Below, piece after piece: positions 22,346 through 36,400 of a stretch of DNA of 64,000 nt (positions are counted from its first letter, which is position 1; each line of letters starts with the position of its first letter). The DNA lies in NCBI RefSeq assembly GCF_000226115.1, contig NC_016461.1, forward strand, positions 3,348,001-3,412,000, read 5' to 3'. A program made the position numbers and the translations under genes. The notes below the pieces were generated by a model. It was not told the origin of the DNA, made no database searches, and saw only the letters and a list, made by a program, of their open reading frames with translations. The DNA comes from Thermothielavioides terrestris NRRL 8126. Lineage: Eukaryota > Ascomycota > Sordariomycetes > Sordariales > Chaetomiaceae.

Positions 22346-23863
22346 TAGTGTAATGCAAGCTACAAAGCTCAACACTTATGTTGACTGCGCGTTGCCCGTG
22401 CCGACTTGCCTCATCAGCCACGGCCTCCCAACCGTGGAGGTGGAAGGTTTATCTCACGTCTCTTCCGCTGGTCTTTTCTTTTTAAACCTTGGCCCGCGGG
22501 CTCCGAATCTAGGCGTCCCAGGCATCGTCCCTGTTCCGTCTTCTCTGTTCGTGGACTGATCGCCTGCCGAATCTTGTTGTCTTGTCCGGCACTGGGCAGC
22601 GAGAGGCTGTACTTCGACTGCCCCGCATGAGGCTGTGGCAGAAGTTACCCGACTCCAGTTGCCGACCAAAGCCGGCGCCGCCTTGGCAAAAGCCACCGCG
22701 TTCGTTGCCAAGGCCGTGTCTTGGGTTTAGCGGGCGGACTGCGCATGAGGGACGTCATTGACGAGTCGAAGAAGCTCGATGCTGCCTCCAATCCCCACAC
22801 CTCTGCGGCGGTTCAGAAGCTGACCCAGTAGTCCATTAAAACTAATGTCAAGCGTTCGGTGTAGCTGCTACACATAGTGAAGAAACAGAGCTGTCCAGAC
22901 GGTCCATCTTGTCAGAACCGGAGGTTTGGTGCGGCCCCGCCCAGCACATTGGACCAGAACGCCGAGATTAAGGTAGCCTATTACCAGCCCGGGATATCTT
23001 TGAGCCAAACTGTAGCCCAATAAGGCGCCCTCTCTCCCATACAGAGTTTTCCTTCCAATATATAGATCAACACCACGATTGAACGCATTGCTCTTGAGTT
23101 TTCAGATCGCAATGGCTTCAGTTGCTCGATCCTTGCGCAGTGGCTCCAGCACGTATCGCTTGGCCCATCCCAGAGTGACGCTTCGAAGCGCTAGCGGACG
23201 AAGCAGTCTGAAGTTGGGAGAGCCTCTTGCTTGTCTTGAAAGACGCCGTGGTGTACACTCTACCTGGCTACCACTCCCTTCCGTGACGAGCTCTGCTCTA
23301 TCACTAACCCCAGTGAGCTGGTCTAGCTTGGTTGTGCTCTTTCCAAGGGACCACTCCAGCTGGAGAACAGCGCCGAGAAATAGCCTCGACCCTCTCCTGA
23401 AGCGGCAAGTCTGGAGATTCTCGAAGCCGGGTACTCACATTTCGGACCCCTGGCTTGCTGGCAAGCGCACAGGGGCCTGAAACCAGCCCCTTATCTTGTC
23501 ACTGATCACTGGCGGCAATTTAGCATTCATTGGTCTGAGCCATTCATCAAGTGCTGCGTGTCTGAAGGAAACGTGACCTCAACAGGGAGACATTATCAGC
23601 CGGGGAGGTTGCAAAGACAGATAACCCCCACCAGGTACGAATCAGAGTGAGCTATGTTATCAAGACAGATCGGAGTAAGCGGAGGAATATTCGGAACATC
23701 AACGGTAACTGTTGACGGAAGTGTTTTTGCGAAAGCGGGGGCTAGTGTCCTAGACTGTGCGGACTTATCTAGTACTAATTAGCAGTAGTGCCAGGGGCGA
23801 GCCTCTCGTGGCATTGAGGTTAGCTAGTCCTCCTCCATCGCTCACTTACGATCGTTGCTGAAA
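22346..23863. other. Intergenic region upstream of the amidase gene
   Basis: 1.5 kb. An open frame from ATG 23112 (122 codons, with a tatatag 46 bp upstream) has no recognisable domain and was not accepted as a gene. Nothing else was seen. Confidence 0.45.
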
Positions 23864-25978
23864 ATGAGACTGCAAGCCACTCCTTGGGAGGTTCGCGCGG
23901 CTGCGAAGCGGGCGAGCACGCTTGAGAAGATCCCGCCGGAATGGCGACTGACGCCGGCGCAACTGGCCGAAGCCGCGAATCAGCGTGACCTTACCGGGCC
24001 CTTCATTCAGAAATTCCTCAGTGCTGAGGATGTCGCCATCGTCACGAAGGACAGCGTGGAGATCGTCAAGGACATCAAGGCCAAGAAGCTCAGCGCTTTG
24101 CAGGTCACCACGGCTTTCTGCAAGACCGCCGCTGTTGCCCACCAAATCGTGCGTCTCGGGAACGACTTCGCTAAAACACCCTTGAAGACGATGCTTGCTA
24201 GCTCACTACTTGCTAATAATGTCACAGAACAATTGTCTGCATGAGATCTTCTTCGACCAGGCACTCGCCCGGGCGAGGGAGCTGGACGCCTACTACGCGG
24301 ACAAGGGTGAAACCATGGGTCCCCTTCACGGACTCCCCGTCAGTTTGAAGGACCAGTTCCACGTCAAGGGAGTCGACACGACCATGGGCTACGTTGGCTG
24401 GATCGGCAGTAACCTGGGCATCAAGGACCCGAGCCAGGCGCACCAGGTCGAGAGCCAGATCACCACCGAGCTGCTCTCCCTCGGCGCCGTGCTCTTCTGC
24501 AAGACCAGCCTGCCACAGACGCTGCTCTTCGGCGAGACGAAGAACAACATCATCGGCCAGACGATGAACCCGCACAACCAGAACCTGTCGTGCGGCGGCT
24601 CGTCCGGCGGCGAGGGCGCGCTGATGGCCCTCCGGGGCAGCACGCTGGGCCTGGGCACTGACATCGGCGGCTCCGTCCGCATCCCGGCCGCCTTCAACGG
24701 CATCTTCTCGCTCAAGCCGACCCCTGAGCGCCTCTCGTACCGCGACGCGGCCAACACCAACCCGGGCCAGAACACGTACCGCTCGACCGTCGGCTTCTTG
24801 AGCACCTCGCTCGGGGGGCTGGTGCTGGCGTTGCGGTCGGTGCTCTCCACCCGTCCGTGGGAGCGAGACCCGGCTGTGGTCCCGATTCCTTTCCGCCAGA
24901 CGACTTTTGACGAGTACCGTGCCCGTGCCGGCAGCGATGGCAAGGCAAAGCCCTCGGAGCGGCCGCTAAAGCTGGGTGTTTTCTGGTATGTTGAACCCAT
25001 TCCAGACTTCCGATTTGGGGTGGCAAAGGGAGTGAAGATCTGACAAAATCGTGCTAGGACTGACCGAACCGTGGGCCCGCACCCTCCCATTTTGAGAGGC
25101 CTCCGTGAAGTTGTCGACGCTGTAAGACATGCAGGACATAAGGTGAATACAGCCACTGCTCCCTGACCTATGCCAGCACTAACGGCTACTATCCAGGTTG
25201 TCGACTGGGAGCCGCCTCTCCATGCGACCGCCAGGAGAATCCATGTAAGTTTGGGCCAGGATGCGTCGCCATGCACAAGAGCGTCCGAGTTCCTGCTGAC
25301 GACGCATATCCGTGCAGTTTGCATTCCTCATGGCCGACGGTGCAGATGACGTCCAAAGCCACCTTGCCCTGTCAGGCGAGCCTCTCGTTCCGGAAATCGC
25401 GGGAGACTTCCAGCCAAGAGCGCCGCTGCCTCTGTTAGAGTACCAGAAGCTCACGTTAGAGGGCCTCGAGTACGAGGCAGCCTACTCGGACTACTGGAAC
25501 TCGACCGCAGCGGACGATGGCCAGATCGTGGACGCCGTGATCATGCCGGTGGCCCCGCATGCTGCGGTAATTCCGGGGCAGTACCATCACGTTCGTATGT
25601 GCTTGGACGGGCATGCTCAGGTTGCCGAGGGAGCCGCTGCTGACTTGCTACGCTCAACAGACTATACCGAGGCCATCAACCTGTTGAATTACAGCGCGGC
25701 TGTTATTCCCGTCACGAAGGCGGACAAGTCCCTCGACGCCTTCGACAGCTCTTACCAGCCGCTGAACCCGGTGGACAAGTTGAACTGGGAATCCTGTATG
25801 CTTCCAACCATCCTTCTAGCGTTCTTTACTCTAACACATGCCTCCTCTAGACGATCCAGAACTCTACCATGGTGCCCCCGTAGGCGTGCAGCTCGTCGCC
25901 CGGAAGTTTGAAGAAGAGAAGATCCTGGCCATCGCAGACATTGTCACAGCAGCACTGACGACATATCGCAAGAAGTGA
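23864..25978 (+). CDS. Fungal amidase (acetamidase-like, amidase-signature family)
   Basis: Amidase-signature hydrolase that releases ammonia from carboxamides, probably cytosolic. Seven exons: 23864-24148, 24228-24985, 25058-25142, 25197-25244, 25318-25594, 25661-25795, 25851-25978, giving 571 residues with matching phases. The catalytic triad is visible: K136 in PVSLKDQFHVKG, the cis-Ser in GGSSGGEGA (S220/S221), and nucleophile S244 in LGTDIGGSVRIPA. The C-terminal part carries VIMPVAPHAAVIPGQYHH, NYSAAVIPVT and GAPVGVQLVARKFEEEKIL, all typical of fungal acetamidases. Exon 5 must use the inner GTATGT donor to keep frame. Substrate specificity is unknown. Confidence 0.88.
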
Positions 25979-26735
25979 GCGGGTTTGTCCGGAGAGAGAT
26001 GGTGACAAGCACCGTGGTGCATCTCGGCGGTGAGCCGCTGGTTAGGGGTGAGCTTGGATATTGAAAGCCGAGAGTTGGCATGGGATGGCTTGCTGCGGGT
26101 CGTGACTTGAGACACTGCCAGCAACCCTAAGATAACTCAATGTCTAGCTTCAAGCAGGGATGGATAATGGCATTTTTTTTCCTTCCGAAGGATGGCGCCC
26201 AGCCGTATTCCTCACATTTGAGACTTGCTACTCGAACTGTTGCCAGTGCACAAGACATCCTTGGCCCTTCGCGCTGTCCGAGGTGTCTTGACATCCATGG
26301 CATCGGTTTCCCTGCGGAAAGCGTGAGAAGTTCACACGAGAATGTAGCGGCTCAGTGAGCTGCGTTGGGGGGCGGAGGATGCGGCCATCACTTCCCTCCC
26401 CCAATACCGGCAAGCAGCGAATGGCAGGCGCCTCGCACGTTGATGGTAGCGATTCACGTAATACGCAACCGCATCCATCCATCCGGAGCAACTGGCCATC
26501 AGGCCGCTCCTGTCCGTGAAGATATCGTGCCTTCCTCGATGCTGACAAACTGATGGACCAATGCAGACAAACCGGCGCCCCCAGCCCATTTTGCCATCTA
26601 CATTATATAGCGTCCTGCTCCCATTTCTAATTTTTTGCCAGCCAAACTGCCACACTCGATCGTGTCTCAACAGCGGCAACTCGGAGTATCCCATATCTCA
26701 GTCATCCTTACTTGCTGCTTGCAAACACCGCCACC
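25979..26735. other. Intergenic region with TATA-like element
   Basis: 757 bp between the amidase and the quinone oxidoreductase gene. A tatatag element near 26605-26611 lies about 125 bp before the downstream ATG (which has a ccaccATG context) and is a reasonable TATA candidate. No gene. Confidence 0.4.
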
Positions 26736-28064
26736 ATGCAGACCTTTCCCAAGATTCCCGAGACCATGTCCGGCATCCTCGTCGAGAAGACGGGCGGCAT
26801 TGAGGTCCTACAGTACAAAACCGACCTGCCGGTGCCGAAGCTCAAGCCCGGCGAGGTTCTCGTCCGCAACGAGTTCGTCGGCGTGAACTACGTCGACATG
26901 TAAGCCCAGCCTCTCTCTCTCTTCCCACTCCCACTCAACCTTCCTCCCTGCTCTCCCAACCCAACCCCCCCCCTCCCCGCCTAACAAAACAAACAGCCAC
27001 ATGCGCACCGGCGCCTTCCCCACCCCGCGCCCCTTCATCCCCGGCAGAGAAGCAGCCGGCACGATCGCGGCCATGCACCCCACCATGATCAACAACTACA
27101 TCACGACGCCCGACAACCCGCACGACCTCCAGATCGGCCAGCGCGTCGTCTACATCGGCGACCTGCCCTGCAGCGCCGAGTACACGGCGGTGCCGGCCTA
27201 GCAGGCCTACCCGGTGCCGGATGACATCAGCCTGGAGACGGCGGCGGCGTCGTTGCTGCAGGGCCTGACGGCGCTGGCGTTCGTGCGCGCCGCGGCGGGC
27301 CTGCCGTCGCCGGGCCCGCCGCTGCCGCGCGGCACCACGGACCCGGGCGCATTCAACCGGGCGTTCGGCCCGAGGCCCTGGGCGCTGGTGCACAGCGCGG
27401 CGGGCGGCACGGGGTCGCTGCTGGCGGCAGTGCTGGCGATGCACGGGGCAAGGGTGATTGGTACGGTGGTGGAGCAGGAGGGGGATGGTGTGGGTAGTGG
27501 TGGTGGTGGTGGGGTGGGAAGAACGCACAAGGCGGCCGTGGCGAGGAAGCATGGGGCGCAGTGGGTTGTGGATCGGCGGCGGGAGGACGTGGTGGCGCGG
27601 GTGCGGGAGATCACGGGCGGGAAGGGGGTGGATGTGATTTTTAACGGGGTCGGCGATGAGACGTTTGAGGACGATCTGAAGATGGCGGCCAAGGACGGCA
27701 CAGTGGTCGTCTTTGGGGCCGCGGTGAGTTCATCATTCCATTGCCCTGTCTGGGTGGGCTTGTGGGTTGGGTGCAGTTGAAGATGACGCGCTGACGGGTG
27801 GGTTGATAGCAGTCCGGGTCGGTGTCGCCCGTTCCTCTGTCCAAACTGCGCGAGAAGAACCTGAAGCTGATGAGCCCGAGTATGAGCACCTACATTGCCG
27901 ACCAGGAGGCGCGGGATGCGTACGTCCAGGAGCTGTTTGAGCTGATTCAGTCTGGCAAGGTCAGCATCGACGTGCACAAAGTGTACCGGCTCCAGGATGT
28001 CGGTCATGCACATGCCGATTTGGAGGGCAGGAAGACGACTGGGAAGCTGCTGCTCAGGGTCTAG
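26736..28064 (+). pseudogene. NADPH:quinone oxidoreductase (zeta-crystallin-like MDR) interrupted by an in-frame TAG
   Basis: Exons 26736-26899, 26997-27723 and 27810-28064 read in frame as a 381-codon medium-chain reductase, except for TAG at 27199-27201 (codon 123). Before it: MSGILVEKTGGIEVLQYKTD, VGVNYVDIHMRTG and GREAAGTI. After it: QAYPVPDDISLETAAASLLQ, a nucleotide-binding VHSAAGGTGSLLAAV, GKGVDVIFNGVG and the C-terminal HKVYRLQDVGHAHADLEGRK-TTGKLLL. Splice sites and codon use after the stop look intact, so the mutation is recent, a sequencing error, or read through. The sequence after the stop begins CAG. A Gly/Val-rich insert (GDGVGSGGGGGVGR) is also unusual. If functional, it would reduce quinones with NADPH. 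It converges with the epimerase gene. Confidence 0.8.
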
Positions 28065-28252
28065 GAAGTGGCTTGTTATCGTTTTCTGAATTGTTAATTA
28101 GTGAGTAGCTCTAACGTGCAGCCCCTAAAGAATGATGCTCTCAGCGGAAGGAAAAGACTTTTTTTTTTTCATCTATCGAGCCACCAAAATTTCTAAGTGT
28201 CTTGGTATCGCAATGGGGTCGACTTCAGCGGTGGGGGAAGAAGAGGTCTCGT

Positions 28253-29527
<1,275 letters not shown>

Positions 29528-31142
29528 GATGTTTCTTCTTGCCGTCTTGTGTGTCGGCTTGAAATCGTGAGTTTTAACCGGCAACGGGGAGTGTTGGAGG
29601 GGAGGAAACGAGGGTGATATGACAGACTGCTGGTGTTTGTTGCAAAGGGACAAATCCTGAAATGGGCGACTCCATCGGCGTGGTGTCGCAGGTCGAATCT
29701 CGCTAGCCGCAGCTCGCCATTGAAACGTGGGGCTGCCGTCCCGTCCCTGATTTGTGGCTCCAATCAGGGACCCGCACCGCGCATCCTTGCCTGCCCTGTA
29801 CCTGGCCAAAACTCCAAACAACATGGGATGAGGCCCCTGAGGCGGTTCGGTGAGTAGTGTACGCTTCCATCCTGACTTGAGCGAACACGTGTGTGAGCTC
29901 TCTGCGCTCCGCGAGGGAACGGTATGGCACTAGACTATCTGCTTGATCCAGTTCCTGCCAACGGAGTCATGGATGAGAAGATGAGCGGAAGGACGGTCAA
30001 GGAGAGCCTCGCAACGAGAAAAGTGTCCAGGTACAGTACCACAAGCAAAAGCAAGTTTCCAGTCCTCGGGCTGTGCCGCGTTACTTAACACCAGCAATTG
30101 GAGTTGAGCAAAGGATGGACCTAGCTCCCGTTCTCACCGACCCGACAAGCGTACTACAGTCTGCCGGGCTGCGTCTCGTTGCACATACCTCCCGACATAG
30201 GCGACCAGCGCCACCTATCTGCCGGAGTTGGCTAGGTATCAGTGACTCTCCGCAGGACGCAGGTGGTGAGCTTTCTTTGGCTCCGGATTGTCTGGCGTTG
30301 ACGGACAAGGCCTAACTGAGGTACCGTGCGGATTAGTGTACTGTCTGTACTGTACAGTTCACTTCGGATTGTTACACAGCAGTTATTGGAGGCGGCTCTG
30401 GGCTGCTCAGCTGCTGAGTGGGACATGAACGCGCCACTCGTGGTTGGTGACCTTGTTCCATTCCCTCGCTGCGTACTTCCGGAAAGCAAGTCAAAACAAT
30501 ATCGACTCCTTCTTTCCCCATGGCCGGTTCGTCAACGGTGGGCGATGCAGGAAGCGCGCATTGAAGGTGCAGATGTGTCTGTGGACCCCGTTTTCGTACT
30601 CTGTGACACGGGACATTGTCACGCATCCTCGAGGCGCGGTCAAGGCTGTATGGGACTCGTACAAACCATAGTGTTTAAACGGCGTTCGGTCACGGGCACA
30701 AAACAACGTCGAGACAGAAAGCGAATTGAAAGCGGGTCGGAATACAATGTGTATCCGAGGCTGCCAGGCCATTCTTGGTATCGAGGGTAGGTGGGATGGT
30801 GGACCAGCGGTGGCTGCTGTCCCCAACAGCTCGCTCTCTTCCTGAAGAATGCCTCGTTGCGTGATGCCGAACCCTTTATATCTCAGAAAGAGACACATGC
30901 CAAGTGACTTTCAGCTTTCCCCGCCAGTGACGGTGGACGGTGTGCTTGGGAGAGAGTGGAGGCGTGCCGGCCCCTGGACACTCTCCGTCCCCCGACCCAA
31001 GCGGCAACCTTCCAGGTTGTTGTCGGTGCTGCCGGCGCGCGGCCGTCGACCTCGTCACGCTCCTTCTCAAAACGGCCTTGCCGGTTGCCGTTGCTTCCCT
31101 TTCTCTTTGCGAAGGTTAGCCATCATTTCAGGCGGCAGCACT
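29528..31142. other. Intergenic region upstream of the epimerase
   Basis: 1.6 kb. It contains the epimerase promoter on its left side. No domain-bearing frame was found. Confidence 0.5.
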
Positions 31143-32095
31143 ATGATTATGGGCTCGGGCTCTAGCGTGCCAGTCTTCAGCGCCGAGGGCAAGCAGCCAA
31201 AGAAAAAGGGCGGAAGCGGCAAAATCCACCTCTGATTCCTGGGGCGACACGATAATTCCCATCCTTTTCAAGTCCTTCGAAATCGCCACAAATGGGGTGA
31301 AAAACATTGTCGACGGCTACAACACATTCCGGAACGCGCAGGTTCACCGTGCAGAAACGAAGGTCAATGGGCAGGCCATGAGGGGTGTCGTCCCTGATAT
31401 GAAGGCTTTCCTCAGGGGCCTGTCGACCTACGTCAAGCAGCGCAACGTCCTCGAGCCAAACATTCCTGATGGCAGCCAATACTGTCGCTTACTGGGTGAA
31501 AGTTCTTCACGGCGACGAAGCTAAACTGGAGATCGGCAAACTCCCGTCATTCATGGCGAACTCGAGGCCCAGACCGGTTTGGAAGCACCACGCAAGTTCG
31601 CGAGACAGGTCGACATGACAATCAGGGAACAAATGGCCTCGACGCCGTCAGGCAGCACTCGCGACATCTTTTTCCTCTACCACCCTGACACCGACCGGCA
31701 CGGAGAGTTCTTTGACACCGTAAAGCGCAACCCGCTGCCGGCCAATTTTCTGGGGCATGTCGGAGAACCTAGACGCGATTGTCATCTGGATGCTCTTCCT
31801 CAGACAACACCTACAGAGAAGCGTGAAAAGGGCACGATTCCATCTCATCATTCCCGCCTACCGGCCCATGCTGATCATAGACCCCCTCATTTTCCCCGAG
31901 GAGTTGTATCCATTGACCATTCGCGGTCTGGTGCACAACTCCCAGCCCCTGGTCTGGTTCGACCTTCCGACTGCCGCGCCCGTGGTAGGGGTTCTGGCGG
32001 GGTCCGTCTGGCTCGGCGGTAGCGCCGGGGCATTTCTCGGGGGGGCGGCGGTCGGTGACCGAGTTGAGAAGTTGTTCGACAGACCTGTCCCATGA
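31143..32095 (+). pseudogene. Frameshifted gene of unknown family
   Basis: Five well-formed protein segments follow each other in shifting frames: MIMGSGSSVPVFSAEG (31143 on); SWGDTIIPILFKSFEIATNG and NIVDGYNTFRNAQVHRAETK (31233-31475); NTVAYWVKVLHGDEAKLEIG (31480-31555); ELEAQTGLEAPRKFARQVDM and DIFFLYHPDTDRHGEFFDTV (31560-31750); MSENLDAIVIWMLFLRQHLQ through RARFHLIIPAYRPMLIIDPL, ending with hydrophobic Gly-rich LAGSVWLGGSAGAFLGG (31757-32095). There are no splice signals at the breaks, which lie near 31225, 31478, 31558 and 31752, so at least four small indels are implied. The end has a probable membrane segment. I do not recognise the family. Codon use of the fragments still looks like that of live neighbours, so decay may be recent. 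Confidence 0.65.
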
Positions 32096-33469
32096 CTTCT
32101 CGGTCGATACCGCGATGGGGCGGCCCCTGGAGGCGGCGAGGACGTGGCGAATGACTTCGACTTTCAGCCCGATATGCGCAGGGTGTCGAGACGCTCTCGC
32201 CATGGAGATCGGAGAAGAGGTGGACAGCGGAACCGCAACTGAGACTGCAATGGATGGCCTCCGTAACGATGGTACGACAAGAATGACAAGCTCAAACCGG
32301 CCGGTTTGCTTTGCGAATTTGGTGTATATACAAGCTGAAGATTCGGTAATGATCACATCGTGTCACATGAGAAAACGTGCTCTAGAATTCGGGACGGAGT
32401 CGAGAACACTTATGAACAGGTCTATTTTGCTGAGGGAAGTGCCCTAGACATGATCAGAGTTTTTCTAGGAAAACTCCATGGCATGCTCAACCGGCAAAGC
32501 ATCAAGCGTGTGCTGGGTCGGGTCTGCCGGGTAAGCAACAGTAAGTTGCGTCAGGGGCGAGTTCTTGCGTCGTGCAGTGAGTTGGCGATCGCTCACTTGG
32601 CAGCTTGTTGGCGAACAGGAGGAGCCTGGCTCCACCAGACAGGGGCTGAGTCATCACTGCCAGCTGTCTGGAAGCGCCAAGCCAGAGGGAGCCGCACGGG
32701 CCACACTCCGCCGGGCGTTCTGCGCTCTGCAAGCCAGCGGCCCAGGGATCTCAAAAAACACGCCGAGCTCACGCTGCACGCCAGGGTGCATTCCAACGCC
32801 AGATCGAGACAAAGAGCTGGGTTGCGCTGCGCAGCCATGAAAGAAGCGCCACGGCCAAGAGTTCAAAGACGGCGCCGTTTTCAGCAACCAAACAAGACCT
32901 TTATTTCCTGCTTGCGATGCATACTTTGAGGGCGAAGCCATCCTGCAACTCGGCGCGTCGTCATTTTAGGCGCACCGCGCCCCCTCGCGGCCTGACCGTC
33001 CTGTCGACCTTTCTGTTTCCCCCTCCCGGTCCCCCTCACGATGAGCAGCAACACCACGGTCGAATAGCGTTCCAGACGTAATCGCCATCGCCGAGCCCGT
33101 TTTGGTTTTCGGGTTCTATTCGAGTTTCATTGCACTCACTCTTCATTGAAGCCGTTTCGCGCGCATCGCCAGTGAAGTGGCGTGTCGTCTGTGTTGTGTC
33201 CTCATCAACTGCTGTTGTGGTTGGAAGTGGGAACCTCAGCAGGTGGTAAACTCTCACACCGGCCACGCTCTCACCGAAGGCAAGTCCAAGTTTTATTCGC
33301 TTTCGCGGCCAATTGCACTTCTTATTGTCCCTCGTTTGGTTATATTGTGCCACAAAACCCATTTTTCCTCATGCTGCAGTTCCTTTTTTGTTCTGAACTT
33401 TTTGCGACTCACCCATCTGCTCACTCTCATCCGCAAGACACACTACTGAGCCGCCCGCAATCGGCAACC
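32096..33469. other. Intergenic / 5' region of the SUN gene
   Basis: 1.4 kb. No supported gene. The last ~450 bp are pyrimidine-rich and probably include the SUN gene promoter and 5' UTR. Confidence 0.5.
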
Positions 33470-36400
33470 ATGGCTGACAATATCACCAGCTCGCAGTCGC
33501 TCCCCGCGCATTCGCAGGAGCCTACCGCCGACTCTTCGCATTCAGCTGGCGCAATACCAGTCATGCCTCCGAGGCGTCGGGTCCGTGGGACCACAAGCCC
33601 TTCGCCCGCACCGCTTGCCAGGGCCTCCACTCCCACGCGCGATTCCGTTAATGGGCGACTTACTCCCGCGCGGGGTGTGCCAGTTAGGACGGATGTCCCC
33701 GCCAAATACAGCACGTCCTATGGCTCGCCCATGACTCAGCTGCCCGACCGCTCCACTGTTGGCGGCGGCGGGAACATCACCAAAGCGGCGGCCGAGATCT
33801 TTTCCAAGGTCAAAAAGGACAACTTGGCCGCTGAAGCGCGCCGTCACGCGAGGGCCGCAAGGGCTGCCTCGAGGGATGTGTCTGGTTCTCCGGCGCCTCC
33901 CGCAATTCGGCCCACCATCGAGGCCGACCATGAGCCAGAAGAGGTGGCGGAATCCGAGGCGCAAAGCGAAAGCACAGAGGAGACGAGTGATGGGGAGGGA
34001 AGCGAGTATGAGGACGGCGTTCAACCCAGGACCAAACGAGCAACTCCCCAGAAATCGCCCCAGAAAACAGCTCGCAAGAGAGCTCGCGAAGACGCAGAGG
34101 CTGAAGCCCGTGCCGAGCAAGAACGGAAGGAGAGGGACGCGCGGTTGAGACGAGAGCGCTCCGCGGAGGCTCGCAAGCAGAGGAACCAGAAGCTGGCTGA
34201 TGATCAGGCCGCCGCACGGGAAAGGGCCGAGCAGGAACGTCAAAGGTACGAGGAGCAACGTCGCATCGACCAAGCGGCGTGGCAAGAGTCGGCGAGGACA
34301 GCGATGCCGCCGCCGCTTCCGCATCCAGCGGCGCCTTTAGTTCCGCCCGAGATTGTCATGACCCCAGCCAGCGCCCACATAGTGCCAGGGGACATGAGCG
34401 TGTATCGGCCCCCGTCCGCGCGCAGCTTCATTGAGGAAGGGAATCTCTTTGTTGAAGCCGATATCAATACTCCAAGGCCTCCGCCGCCGAAGAGTTCGCG
34501 CCCAACTTTGCCTCCCGCACCCGCAGCACCCTCACGGCCCGCTCCAGCACCGGCAGCGAAGACAAAAGCCGCCACTGTCGCACCACCAGAGCCGGCCTCT
34601 CCCCCAAGTGTGCTCAAACGCCCTCCGAGACGTCCCGGCGGCACGACCCCGAGCCGTCGGCGGGACCTCCCGTCACGTCGCGATCACCAGCCAGGAAACA
34701 CCCAACAGTCATTGGCCGTTACGGAGCCACCGAAGTCTGTTGATGAGGACCAGCCGCCCCGAACGACCCCTCTTACTGAGCTCCAAACGACCCCTCTTAC
34801 TGAGCTCCAAACGACCCCTCTTACTGAGCTTATAGACTCGAACTTGGGAGATAAGCTCCTCCAAACCCAACCGGCGGATAGAAGTGACGCCTACCGGTGG
34901 CACTGGGGTCGCATCTGGCAGACATTGAACCCCTGGTCGGTTCTCAAGCTCATGATGGGCGTCTCTGTCATGCTTCACGCCATAAGGCTTGTCCACTTCC
35001 GCGCCCGGCCAGATCTGTTTGAGGCGCCAGTTCTGACGCTGAATTGGTACGGGTGGAAGGATTGGACAAGCAACGTTGGGCAGTTCTTCCCTTCACCGTT
35101 CCTACAGCACCCGATTGGCGTTCTCTCGCAGAAGCAGTATGACGATCTCAAAGCGTACCTTCAACAACGAACGACGACAACGGAGGCGGTGGTGGACAAT
35201 CTCAAATCAGTCATCCCAAAGGTTGTCTCAGTGCGGAAAGACAAAAGTGGAAAGATCCTCATTGCGGACGAGTTCTGGAACGCTCTGAAGGAGCGAATCC
35301 AGAAGGATGATAGCATCCTGTCCCTGGATGGCAAATCTCGCATTTCCGAGCAGCACTGGAAAGCGATACAGCAGCGCCTCAAGGATGCCGGTTTGCTCGC
35401 CAAGCCGCTCTCAGCGGATGATGTGTCGCGTATTGTGGACAACTCGGCGCCCAAGTCTTGGGAAAATTGGCTCCAAAAGAATGAGCGGAAAGTTGCCGAG
35501 ATGCTCCGCCAGACGCTCGGCAAAGACGCACCCAAGGGGACTAAAGGTGGCGACGAGACCGTGGTCTCGCGAAGGGAGTTCATCCGTGAGCTGACCGAGC
35601 AGCTGGAGAAAAACAAGAACGACATGTCCACCACGATGGACAGCCTCCGCCACGAGCTTTACGGGCTTGTCCACGAGGTCAAAACAACAGCCCTGGCGGG
35701 GGGCATGAGCGAAGCCGACATCAAAAAGCTCATTAAAGAAATTGTCGACAAAGAGGTCGCCCGCCGCTACCTCGACACAGCGTCCAAAACGAGCACCGCC
35801 AGCATCGACGCCGCCCTCCGCAGGCGCGTCAACCACTTCAGCCCGGGCAACGGCGCGCAAGCCGACATCGCCCTCAGCTCTCCCGCCTTCAGACTCACCG
35901 CGCCCCGGATCGGCTCCAAGGAGTGGCTCAAGAGCCTTCCCCGGCAGCCGCAGTTCCTCGGCGAGCCGCTGCACGCGCTCACGCCGTGGTCCGACCCGGG
36001 CCACTGCTGGTGCGCGGGCACGCGCAGCCACCCGGCGACGCTGGCGGTGCGGCTGCGGGCCTTCGTGGTGCCGCAGTACGTCGTGCTGGAGCACATCGAC
36101 CCGGGCGCGACGGCGGACCCGGGCGCCATGCCGCGCGACGTCGAGGTCTGGGCCGTCTTCGACGAGCACGCCCGCCGCGAGCGCGTGCTCGACTGGATGG
36201 CCGCGCGGTTCCCCGACGCCGTCGGCCACCCGCTGCTCGCCCAGGGCCTGGCCAAGATCGGCCAGTTCACGTACGAGCACCGCCCCCAGGACGGCGGCGT
36301 CTTCGTGCACAAGCTCGCCGACGAGCTGCTCGACCAGCTCGGCGCCGCCACCGACCTGGTCATGGTGCGCGCCGTCACCAACTATGGCTCGGAGGACCAT

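Noticed and set aside
23112..23480. 122-codon plus-strand frame with a TATA-like element upstream
   Set aside because: The basic, Ser/Arg-rich translation shows no domain and no continuation by splicing; the element may be chance.
27190..27201. Twelve-nucleotide gt...ag segment that would remove the TAG of the quinone oxidoreductase
   Set aside because: Far too short to be a spliceosomal intron; no branch site is possible.
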